Shown: positions 8,313 to 17,200 of the stretch, piece by piece
Numbering within the stretch: position 1 is the stretch's first letter
Layout of the letters: the number at the start of each line of letters is the position of its first letter
DNA from: Nitrospirota bacterium
Lineage (GTDB): Bacteria > Nitrospirota > 9FT-COMBO-42-15 > HDB-SIOI813
DNA: 38,532 bases
NCBI GenBank assembly: GCA_016212215.1
Contig: JACRGV010000017.1
Span: 1 to 38,532, forward strand
Reading direction: 5' to 3'
Translations under genes and position numbers: made by a program
Notes under the pieces: model-generated
The model's input: only the letters and a program-made list of their open reading frames with translations
Databases searched by the model: none
What the model was told of the DNA's origin: nothing

Positions 8313-8391
8313 GCGAGAGGGGGGAGTTGAACCCCCATGGTTGCCCGCTGGATCCTAAGTCCAGTGCGTCTGCCAGTTCCGCCACTCTCGC
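8313..8391 (-). tRNA. tRNA-Leu (anticodon UAG)
   Basis: The minus strand folds as follows: acceptor GCGAGAG/CTCTCGC, D-stem GCG/CGC, anticodon stem CTGGA/TCCAG with loop CTTAGGA (anticodon TAG), an 11-nt variable arm, and T-arm GGGGG-TTCAACT-CCCCC. All stems pair perfectly. The encoded length is 79 nt. No CCA is encoded. Leu identity follows from the anticodon; the variable arm is short for a class II tRNA. Confidence 0.95.
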
Positions 8392-8397
8392 AGGAAA

Positions 8398-8452
8398 TAA
8401 TATTTTCCCCCTCCCCTGCATCCCCTCCCGCAAGGGGAGGGGAAAATAAGGT
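8398..8452. repeat. Hairpin repeat upstream of tRNA-Leu
   Basis: TATTTTCCCCCTCCCC ... CCCCTCCCGCAAGGGGAGG ... GGGGAAAATA forms nested inverted repeats. With the copy at 8233-8284 it brackets the tRNA gene. Confidence 0.85.
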
Positions 8453-8520
8453 ATGGTGTAATCAATCGTTCTTTCAGGTCAAGTTAATTTACTTGAAAAG
8501 CGAAAGGCTTGTCAAGTATA

Positions 8521-10308
8521 ATGCCCTTTGCTATGCCCGGTACACAAATAATTATTACACTTATAGTCTTACTTGCCGCAGTGGTTCTTTATTCCATAGA
8601 GAAACTCTCTGTTGATATTGTATCCATTCTATCTATACTTACGCTTATATTTTTTAAGATCCTTACACCTCAAGAGGCATTCAGCGGGTTCAGCAACGAT
8701 GCCCTTGTTATGATAGGCAGTGTACTCATAATGACAGAGGGCCTTATCAAGGCAGGTGTGGCGGACAGGATTGCCCACGTTATTCTTAAAAAGGCAGGCA
8801 GAAGTCCAACCCGGCTGATGTTTGTTTTTCTTCTCACTGTTTGTGTTATTTCAGCATGGATAAACAATGTTGCCGCCACAGCTATCCTTCTTCCGGCAGC
8901 GGTAAGTGTATCAAGGGTTGCAAAAATAAATCCTTCCAAGCTCCTGATGCCTCTTGCATTCGGTTCAATGTTAGGCGGTATGGCTACGCTCATAGGCACA
9001 TCTACAAACATAGCGGTATCCGGGATGTTGTCGTCCTATAATATCAAGCCTTTTTCATTATTTGAATTTACGCCGATCGGATTAATAATCTGTTTTGGAG
9101 GAATAATATTTTTCATTACTATAGGACGTCTGCTTCTGCCTTCAAGGGGAGAGGAAACCGTAATGGAAGGCTATGACATAAGAGAGTATCTGGCAGAGTT
9201 GAAGGTTAAGCCGGCTTCAGAGCTTGTAGGGACAAGGATAACTGACGGGACACTCGGAAGCCTGCATGACCTGACAGTAGTAGGGATAATCAGAAACAGC
9301 CGGAATGTTTATATGCCGGGTGACCACTATATAATTGAAACCGGAGATTCCTTACTTGTTGTCGGAAGTATTGATAAGCTCGCAAGGGCTGACCAGGCAA
9401 AAGGGGTAGAGATAAAATCAGGCATAAAATATGGAGAAGCGGATTTAGAAGCCGGTGACGTCAGGATGGTTGAGGCAGTAATAGCCGCAGACTCACTCCT
9501 TGAAGGAAAAACCTTGAAAGAGCTCCATTTCAGGCATACTTACGGAATCTCTGTTGTTGCCCATTACAGGCACGGTACAAGCCTATGTGACAAGATTGGA
9601 AAGATTCCTCTACGTGTTGGGGATGTACTCTTAATCCAGGGGGATAAGGAACGTGTGGATTCATTAAGCTCTGTCTTAAAGCTGATATTAGTAGGAGATG
9701 TTACACCTGAACATTTCCGCACTAAAAAGGCTGCCATATCCACTGCAATATTTCTTGGAGCAGTCGTCACCGGTGGAGTAGGCATAGTACCCATATCTGT
9801 TTCATTTCTTGCAGGGGCGGTGCTGATGGTTCTTTTCAAATGTCTTTATACTGACGAGGTCTACAAGGCGGTTAACTGGCATCTACTTATACTAATCGGC
9901 GGTATGATAGGTATGGGGGTTGCGCTTGAGAAATCAGGTACCGCACAATTTCTTGCGGACTTGATCATAAGTTTTGCAGAGCCGTATGGTATATATGCAC
10001 TCCTCGGGAGTTTTTTTATCCTAACAGTTGCACTCACCCAACCTATGTCCAATGTAGCCGCCGGTTTAATTATATTGCCCATTGCCATTCGCGTTGCCCT
10101 CCAGCTTGGTGTAAGCCCAAGGACATTCGCAATGACCATAGCCATTGCCGCCTCATGTTCATTCATCACCCCCCTTGAACCGGCCTGTGTCCTTATCTAC
10201 GGCCCCGGCAGATACCGTTTCATAGACTTCATCCGCGTCGGCCTGCCGCTAACTTTTGTAGCCTTCGTACTATCCATGATCTTTATCCCTATTTTCTGGC
10301 CGCTGTAG
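8521..10308 (+). CDS. SLC13/ArsB-superfamily permease with two RCK_C (TrkA-C) domains
   Basis: Inner-membrane ion-coupled transporter; the substrate (sulfate, dicarboxylate or other anion) cannot be told from sequence alone. The 595 residues contain N-terminal transmembrane helices with the hallmark NNVAATAILLPA and GTSTNIAVSG segments. Two soluble RCK_C modules follow (ending GDSLLVVGSIDKL and GDVLLIQGDKERV). A second helix bundle contains QPMSNVAAGLIILPIAI. This is the SLC13 half/RCK_C/half layout seen in bacterial family members. The start is uncertain: ATG 8521 is taken, TTG 8509 and ATG 8533 are alternatives, and GAAAGG lies near 8501. It is monocistronic between the divergent tRNA gene and the helicase gene. 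Confidence 0.9.
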   Translation: MPFAMPGTQIIITLIVLLAAVVLYSIEKLSVDIVSILSILTLIFFKILTPQEAFSGFSNDALVMIGSVLIMTEGLIKAGVADRIAHVILKKAGRSPTRLMFVFLLTVCVISAWINNVAATAILLPAAVSVSRVAKINPSKLLMPLAFGSMLGGMATLIGTSTNIAVSGMLSSYNIKPFSLFEFTPIGLIICFGGIIFFITIGRLLLPSRGEETVMEGYDIREYLAELKVKPASELVGTRITDGTLGSLHDLTVVGIIRNSRNVYMPGDHYIIETGDSLLVVGSIDKLARADQAKGVEIKSGIKYGEADLEAGDVRMVEAVIAADSLLEGKTLKELHFRHTYGISVVAHYRHGTSLCDKIGKIPLRVGDVLLIQGDKERVDSLSSVLKLILVGDVTPEHFRTKKAAISTAIFLGAVVTGGVGIVPISVSFLAGAVLMVLFKCLYTDEVYKAVNWHLLILIGGMIGMGVALEKSGTAQFLADLIISFAEPYGIYALLGSFFILTVALTQPMSNVAAGLIILPIAIRVALQLGVSPRTFAMTIAIAASCSFITPLEPACVLIYGPGRYRFIDFIRVGLPLTFVAFVLSMIFIPIFWPL

Positions 10309-10352
10309 AAAATACTATAAATTCGCACAGGAAATGGTTCCGTCAATTACCC

Positions 10353-10381
10353 TTGCAGTTTAAGTAATGATTATATAATAT
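10353..10381 (+). promoter_or_regulatory. Putative sigma70 promoter of the SNF2 helicase gene
   Basis: TTGCAG at 10353-10358 is followed by overlapping -10 candidates TATAAT (10374-10379, 15-nt spacer) or TAATAT (10376-10381, 17-nt spacer). The ATG is only 8-10 nt further, implying a very short leader. Confidence 0.45.
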
Positions 10382-10389
10382 GGGTAAAC

Positions 10390-13300
10390 ATGCCCCGTAT
10401 TTTCGACAATATAGAACAGGAACTTCTTACGGCCCTTCGTGAGACTCTAAATGTTTCCGAGCGTGCCGACTTCTGCGTAGGCTACTTCAATCTCCGGGGC
10501 TGGAAACAGCTTGATTCTTACATTGAAGAATGGGCAGGCGGCAAGGACAATTGCTGTCGTCTTCTTGTTGGTATGCAGAGGCTTCCTAATGAAGAGCTTA
10601 TATCTGCATTCAGTCTGATTAAATCTGACAAGGGGATTGACCGGCAGACAGCGATTCGCATCAAAAAGAAACTCGCAGAAGAATTCAGGGAACAATTGAC
10701 TTATGGCATCCCTTCTAATGAAGATGAGGCCGGTCTCCGCAGGCTTGCCGCCCAGATTAAGGCGAAAAAGGTTGTTGTTAAATTATTCCTCAGGCACCCT
10801 TTACATGCAAAGCTCTACCTGCTCTTCCGTTCTGACCCCATAAACCCTGCTACAGGTTTTCTTGGAAGCAGTAACCTGACATTTGCCGGACTATCACAGC
10901 AGGGCGAATTGAATATTGATGTGCTGGACCATGATGCCTGCAATAAGCTTTCAAAATGGTTTGATGATAGATGGAATGATAGATGGTGTCTGGATATATC
11001 TGAAGATCTAGTAAGCATCATCGCCGAAAGCTGGGCACGGGAAGACCTTATCCCACCGTATTACCTTTACATCAATATGGCCTATCACCTTGCACAGGAG
11101 GCACGTGCCGGTCTTGCCGAATTCCGGATACCGCATGATTTTGGAAAAAGGTTATTTGAATTCCAGACCGCTGCCGTAAAAATAGCTGCCCATCATCTGC
11201 ATAAACGCGGCGGTGTCCTGCTCGGTGATGTTGTCGGGCTTGGGAAAACCCTCATGGCAACAGCCCTATCCCGTATCTTTGAGGATGATTTTGGACTTGA
11301 GACACTCATCATCTGCCCCAAAAATCTTACCAAGATGTGGGAAGACTATGTGCATCAATATCGTATGCGGGCAAAAGTCCTTTCCATTTCACGTGCCATA
11401 AATGAACTGCCTGATTTGCCGAGGTACCGGTTGATTATAATGGATGAAAGTCACAACCTCCGAAACCGTGAAGGCAAGCGATATCATGCAATTTATGATT
11501 ATATACAAAAAAATGAAAGCAGGTGCATCCTGCTGTCTGCAACACCATATAACAAAAACTATCGCGACCTTTCTAACCAGCTACGCCTCTTTGTCCCTGA
11601 AGACAAGGATTTGGGAGTACGCCCCGAGAAACTGCTCCGTGAGTTAGGAGAGACAGAGTTCATACGCAGGCATCAGTGTTCCGTACATACACTTGCTGCA
11701 TTTGAAAAGAGCGACCATGCAGACGACTGGCGCGATCTTATGAGGCTTTACATGGTGAGGCGGACGCGTAGTTTCATCCAGGATAATTATGCAGAGACTG
11801 AACCTGCAACCGGCCGAAGGTTCTTAACCTTTGAAGACGGCACCAGATCTTATTTTCCAACCCGCAAACCTAAGACAGTTAAATTCAGGATTGACGATAC
11901 AAACCCGGATGACCAATATGCACGCCTGTATGCCTCTGATGTTGTTGATGCAATTAACAGTCTCAGTCTTCCCAGATATGGCATGGGGAATTACATCTCA
12001 GAAACTCCTCATGAGCCACCCTCACAGTCCGAAGCCAAAATCATGCAGGACCTCTCACGTGCAGGAAAACGCCTCATGGGGTTCTGCCGTACAAATCTCT
12101 TTAAGCGCCTTGAAAGTAACGGCAGTGCATTTATTCTCTCCATAGAGAGACATATCCTGCGCAACTATATATTCCTCCATGCAATTGAAAACGGAAAACC
12201 CCTCCCTATAGGGACACAGTACCCTGAAATGCTTGATTCACGTATATATGATGAAGATTCGGATGAAGACGATATTACAGCGGATATATTCATTGATGAA
12301 ACATCTGTGAGCAACAAGCTCACAAAGGATGATGAAAATTGGCGGGACAAGAATGTCCCGCCTATCCTCCATTTATTCCTGGATAGGCGGGGTTTTCTAA
12401 CCCCGCCGGGGGGATTTGACGAAGATGATTTTAAACGCCGCGCCGCCGAGGTCTACAAGGATTATGAAACACAATACAAAAAACGCTTCAGGTGGTTAAG
12501 GCCGAACCTGTTTCTAAATGACCTCACTGCTGACCTTCGTAAGGATATTAAATCACTGCTGAAAATCCTACATAAGTGCGGGAACTGGATTCCGGAAAGA
12601 GACACCAAGCTTGACGCCCTCTATAACGTTATTGCAAATAAACACCCTGATGAAAAGGTAATCGTCTTCAGCCAGTTTGCAGATACTGTCCGCTATCTTG
12701 AGGCCGGACTTAAGGCAAGGGGTATCTCAAAGATTGCCGGTGTAACCGGTGACTCAGATGACCCCACGGAGATTGCATGGCGATTTAGTCCTGAGAGTAA
12801 TAGAAAAAGAGACCGGATAAAACATGAAGACGAATTGCGTGTCCTGATCGCAACCGATGTCCTCAGCGAAGGGCAGAACCTCCAGGATTGCTCAGTAGTT
12901 GTAAACTTTGACCTCCCCTGGGCTATTATCAGATTAATACAGCGGGCAGGCCGTGTGGACAGGATAGGTCAGAAGTCCGAAAATATCTTATGCTATTCAT
13001 TTCTTCCTGCTGATGGTGTGGAGCGTATAATCAGGCTGCGCGCCCGTGTCCGTCTGAGACTGCATGAAAACGCAGAGGTTGTCGGTACGGATGAAGCCTT
13101 CTTTGAAGACGACCGCAATGACCAGGCCATACTTGACCTGTATAATGAAAAGTCCGGCGTTATAGATGGGGATGGAGATGTTGACGGAGAGGTAGACCTT
13201 GCGTCTTATGCGTATCAGATATGGAAGAATGCCATAACTGCAAACCCCGAACTGCAAAAGATCATCCCATCTTTACAGCCTGTGACTTACTCTGCTAAAT

Positions 13301-13950
13301 CCATAAATTCCCCTGTCACCTCAGGGGAGAGGGAACATTATTCTGGAAATACCCTCCCCTTCAAGGGGATGGATAGGGTGGGGATGGGGTTATGCTCAGG
13401 TGAAATTCCCGAAGGCGTCCTTATTTACATGCGCACCGCAGATGGAAGCGATGCACTGGCATGGATAGACAAAGAAGGCAATAGTGTTACAGAATCCCAA
13501 TTTACCATCTTAAAGGCTGCCGAGTGCACGCCTGATACCCCTGCCATTCCACGTGATGAAAAACACCATGAACTTGTGCAGAAAGGCGTTGAGCTGATAA
13601 TACAAGAGGAAAAATCAGTCGGTGGTCAGTTGGGCAGACCATCAGGCGCCCGCTTCCGTACTTATGAGAGACTGAAGCGATATGCTCCAGAATTAGAAGC
13701 AGTCAAAGGGACACTGTTTGAATCTCCGGAACTCCTCAAGGCTATTGACGAAATCTATCGTTATCCCCTCCGGCAGACTGCCACAGACACACTCAACCGC
13801 CAGTTGAGGAGCGGTATTTCAGATGAGACACTTACACAGCTCGTAATTGCTTTGCGGGAAGAAGGGCGTCTGTGTATAATCCATGAGGAAGAAGAGACTC
13901 AGGAACCGAGGATTATCTGTTCGTTGGGATTAGTGGGGATTGATAAATAA
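10390..13950 (+). CDS. PLD-like domain / SNF2-family helicase with two in-frame repeat insertions
   Basis: The 1186-residue protein has an N-terminal phospholipase D-like domain (single HxK motif HAKLYLLF near residue 139, GSSNLTFAGL). A superfamily 2 SNF2 ATPase follows: Walker A GDVVGLGKT near 279-287, DESH box near 353, LLSATPYNK near 382, helicase C with VIVFSQFADT near 760, and QRAGRVDRIGQ near 855. It probably translocates on DNA and, with the adjacent methylase gene, forms a restriction-modification or defence pair related to DrmD-type proteins. Two hairpin repeats are inserted in frame: residues about 640-679 (family A, containing DKNVPPIL and [12 protein letters not shown]) and about 974-1001 (family B/C). 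Both fall outside the core motifs. The start rests on the promoter position; no clear Shine-Dalgarno is seen. Confidence 0.88.
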   Translation: MPRIFDNIEQELLTALRETLNVSERADFCVGYFNLRGWKQLDSYIEEWAGGKDNCCRLLVGMQRLPNEELISAFSLIKSDKGIDRQTAIRIKKKLAEEFREQLTYGIPSNEDEAGLRRLAAQIKAKKVVVKLFLRHPLHAKLYLLFRSDPINPATGFLGSSNLTFAGLSQQGELNIDVLDHDACNKLSKWFDDRWNDRWCLDISEDLVSIIAESWAREDLIPPYYLYINMAYHLAQEARAGLAEFRIPHDFGKRLFEFQTAAVKIAAHHLHKRGGVLLGDVVGLGKTLMATALSRIFEDDFGLETLIICPKNLTKMWEDYVHQYRMRAKVLSISRAINELPDLPRYRLIIMDESHNLRNREGKRYHAIYDYIQKNESRCILLSATPYNKNYRDLSNQLRLFVPEDKDLGVRPEKLLRELGETEFIRRHQCSVHTLAAFEKSDHADDWRDLMRLYMVRRTRSFIQDNYAETEPATGRRFLTFEDGTRSYFPTRKPKTVKFRIDDTNPDDQYARLYASDVVDAINSLSLPRYGMGNYISETPHEPPSQSEAKIMQDLSRAGKRLMGFCRTNLFKRLESNGSAFILSIERHILRNYIFLHAIENGKPLPIGTQYPEMLDSRIYDEDSDEDDITADIFIDETSVSNKLTKDDENWRDKNVPPILHLFLDRRGFLTPPGGFDEDDFKRRAAEVYKDYETQYKKRFRWLRPNLFLNDLTADLRKDIKSLLKILHKCGNWIPERDTKLDALYNVIANKHPDEKVIVFSQFADTVRYLEAGLKARGISKIAGVTGDSDDPTEIAWRFSPESNRKRDRIKHEDELRVLIATDVLSEGQNLQDCSVVVNFDLPWAIIRLIQRAGRVDRIGQKSENILCYSFLPADGVERIIRLRARVRLRLHENAEVVGTDEAFFEDDRNDQAILDLYNEKSGVIDGDGDVDGEVDLASYAYQIWKNAITANPELQKIIPSLQPVTYSAKSINSPVTSGEREHYSGNTLPFKGMDRVGMGLCSGEIPEGVLIYMRTADGSDALAWIDKEGNSVTESQFTILKAAECTPDTPAIPRDEKHHELVQKGVELIIQEEKSVGGQLGRPSGARFRTYERLKRYAPELEAVKGTLFESPELLKAIDEIYRYPLRQTATDTLNRQLRSGISDETLTQLVIALREEGRLCIIHEEEETQEPRIICSLGLVGIDK
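12306..12424 (+). repeat. Family A hairpin repeat with joint, inside the SNF2 gene
   Basis: It contains GAGCAACAAGCTCACAAAGG, GATGAAAATT, GGGACAAGAATGTCCC, CGCCTATCC, GGATAGGCGGGG, CCCCGCC and GGGGGGATTTGACGAA. The reading frame is the same as in the ubiV copy. The border TGA is again out of frame. Confidence 0.9.
13310..13391 (+). repeat. Family B/C hairpin repeat inside the SNF2 gene
   Basis: CCCCTGTCACCTCAGGGGAG is followed by CCTCCCCTTCAAGGGGATGG and a G-rich arm (AGGGTGGGGATGGGG). It is read in frame as residues 974-1001. Confidence 0.85.
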
Positions 13951-14289
13951 ATAACCTTCATGAACCGTGGGCTCACAAAGGTACATGAAAATAAGACCCC
14001 CTCACCCGGATCCCCCCCTCCTGCCTCCCCCCGCAAAGGAGGGGGTTAGGGGGAGGGTGAGCTATGGAGATTTTCGAATGAACTGTCATGAGCGAAACGC
14101 TCACAAAGGACAACGAAAATCCCCCCCTTTTTTCAAGGGGGGGCATGGGGGGGTTATTTTCGGATGAACTCCCATGAACCGAGGGTTCACAAAGGGCCAT
14201 GAAAATCAGCGGGACAAGAAAGTCCCGCCTATCCTCGTAGAAAGGGATAGGCGGGGTTTTCTTACCCCGCCGGAAGGGATTTTCGGATG
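13951..14289 (+). repeat. Three-unit mosaic of joints and hairpin cores between helicase and methylase
   Basis: The 336-nt gap is entirely repeat. Joint 1 (13955-13993) leads to a C/G-rich core (13996-14060), then border GGAGATTTTCGAATGA. Joint 2 (14078-14120) leads to a CCCCCCC/GGGGGGG hairpin core (14121-14153), then TTTTCGGATGA. Joint 3 (14162-14206) leads to family A core (14209-14275), ending GAAGGGATTTTCGGATGA. The final ATG at 14287 is the methylase start. Confidence 0.95.
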
Positions 14290-17200
14290 AAACTTGATAT
14301 TACAAAAGTCCGCAATCTTCTGCAGGAGTTTGATTTCAAGTCCATCTTTATAGAAGAACTCGGGTGGTCACAGCCTGCTCAGAGTAAGGCCGCACCACTC
14401 GTATGTGACGGCACTGAATATGAAGTCCGCCAGATTGCCCAGTTATCAGGGGTGGTAATATTCGAGATTAAGCAAAAGGATGGCAAAATCCCTGACGCAG
14501 GGAAGAGGGCGGCTGTATATAAAGAGATAGCTAAGCATCATCATGAAAACCTTTTGATATTCGTAGATAGCATACGTTCTCAAAGTATCTGGTACTGGGT
14601 TAAGCGGGAGAACAAAAAGATTTATCCCCGTGATCATGTGTATGTAAAGGGACAGCCAGGCGACCTGTTCCTCAGCAAGCTTGGAACCATGGTTGTTGAT
14701 ATCAGCGAGCTGGATGAGGCAGGGAATATACCGGTCACAGAGGTTGCAGGGCGTCTGAGAGATGCGCTTGATATCGAGCGGGTTACAAAGAAATTCTACC
14801 GCGAGTTTTCCGATGAGCGCATTCATTTCATCGCCCTGATTGAAGGTATAGATAATGAAAGGGACTGCCGCTGGTATGCCTCTATCCTTCTCAACCGGCT
14901 CATGTTCATCTACTTCCTCCAGCAGAAATATTTCCTTGATAACGGCAATATCAATTATCTTCAGGACAAACTCACAGAGGTCAGACAGGCGTTCGGTACT
15001 GACAAATATTTCTCACAATTTTTAAAGGCCCTGTTCTTTGAGGGTTTTGCAAAACCGGAGAATGAGCGGAGTGATGATGCAAGAAGGCTATTAGGCAGCA
15101 TCAAGTATCTTAATGGCGGTCTCTTCCTGCCTCATAGGATTGAGAGTGATTATAAGAATATTCATATCCCTGATAAGGCATTTGAAAATATACTTGAGCT
15201 CTTTGGCAGTTACTCATGGAACCTCAATGATATTCCAGGCGGCAGGGACGATGAGATAAACCCGGATGTCCTCGGGTACATATTTGAGAAATATATAAAC
15301 CAGAAGGCATTTGGGGCGTATTATACAAGACCGGAGATTACTGGATATCTATGTGAGCATACGATTTATAAGATGATACTGGATAAGATAAATACAGCCG
15401 GAATTCCGGGTGTGCTTAAGCCGCGCAGTTTTGATTCAATAGCAGAACTTCTGCTTAACCTTGATGCTCCCCTATGTCGTGAATTGCTCATGCAAATTCT
15501 GCCTTCGTTGAGCCTACTTGACCCTGCCTGCGGTTCAGGTGCCTTTCTGGTAGCGGCAATGAAGACACTGATAAACCTCTACTCAGCGATCATTGGCAAG
15601 ATAGAGTTCGTAAATGACCGCAATCTCACAGAGTGGCTTCGCAAGGCAAAGGCAGAGCACAAGTCATTATCCTATTTCATCAAAAAGAGCATTATCACGG
15701 ACAATCTATTCGGCGTAGATATTATGGAAGAGGCGACCGAGATTGCCAGACTGCGGCTCTTCCTTGCGCTTGTTGCCTCTGCCCGGAGTATAGATGAACT
15801 GGAGCCCCTGCCAAACATTGATTTCAATATACTTACAGGAAATTCTTTAATTGGACTCATGCATGTTAATGACAAAGACTTTAATAATCGGACAAGTCAG
15901 GGTGATCTATTCCGCAAGAGTTATCGGGAAGTGCTGTCTGAGAAAAATCGTTTGATTGACGACTACAGGCATACGGCCTCGTATGCTCCTGATCTCAGGG
16001 CGCTAAGGGACAATATCGAGAAAAAGAAGACTGAGGCAAGGGCTACCCTCAATGAAATACTGCTCAATGAATTCACCAATCTTGGGATTAAATTTGAAGA
16101 GGCCGCATGGGATACAGCAAAGAACAAAGAGGGGAAGCCCGGGAAACGTAGTCTTACCATGAAAGATGTCGAGGCGCTTACTCCCTTTCACTGGGGGTAT
16201 GAATTTGATGAGATTATCAATAAACGCGCCGGCTTTGATGCGATCATTACAAACCCGCCATGGGAAATATTCAAGCCCCAGGCTAAAGAATTCTTTGCCG
16301 AACATTCGGAGTTAGTCACAAAAAACAAGATGACCATCAAAGAGTTCGAGAAAGAACAGACAAAGCTCATGAAGAATGCTGAGATACGGGATGCATGGAT
16401 AGAGTATCAGAGCCGCTTCCCGCATGTAAGCCAGTATTTCCGGAGTTCCAATCAATACAAAAACCAGATTGCCGTAATTAATGGCAAAAAGGCGGGCACG
16501 GATATTAATCTCTACAAGCTCTTTGTTGAACAATGCTATAACCTGCTTTGTCCTGCCGGTGAGTGCGGGATTGTCATCCCAAGCGGAATCTATACTGACC
16601 TGGGAACCAAACAATTACGTGAGATGCTTTTTAATCAGACAGAGGTTACAGGCCTGTTCTGCTTTGAGAATCGCAAAGAAATATTTGAGGGCGTACACCG
16701 CAGTTTTAAGTTCATAGTTCTGACATTTGCAAAAGGTGGCAGCACAGATAAATTCCCTGCTGCCTTTATGCGTCATGAGGTATCTGAACTGGAGAGGTTT
16801 TCAAAGGAAGGGGCATTGGATATCCCGATAGAGCTTGTCAGACGCCTGTCTCCTGACTCTTTGTCGGTGATGGAATTCAAGAACGACATGGACATCCATA
16901 TCGCTGAAAAGATGCTTAGATTTCCACTACTGGGGGAAAAGATAGAAGGGACATGGAACCTTGTTTTATGTAATGAATTCCACATGACCAATGACAGCCA
17001 TCTGTTTAAGACTGAACCTGCCCCGGGCCGTTTGCCGTTGTATGAAGGGAAGATGATTTGGCAGTTTGACCACAAATTATCTGATACACGATACTGGGTT
17101 TCTGAAACAGACGCTAGAGAACAGCTCGACGGTAATAATAATTCGAGGTTAGACTATGAGCAATATCGCCTTGCTTTTAGAGATGTTACAGGGAATACAA

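Noticed and set aside
9861-10169. Minus-strand frames over the permease gene
   Set aside because: They are shadows of a well-supported transmembrane protein and show no domain.
13951-14289. Mosaic repeats considered as a CRISPR array
   Set aside because: Units differ in length and core; the conserved part is a joint, not a constant repeat, and no cas gene is present.
14287-14700. N-terminal nuclease domain of the methylase (VVIFEIK as PD-(D/E)xK)
   Set aside because: Only the ExK part is visible, with no convincing upstream acidic residue. This segment is a general part of the methylase family.
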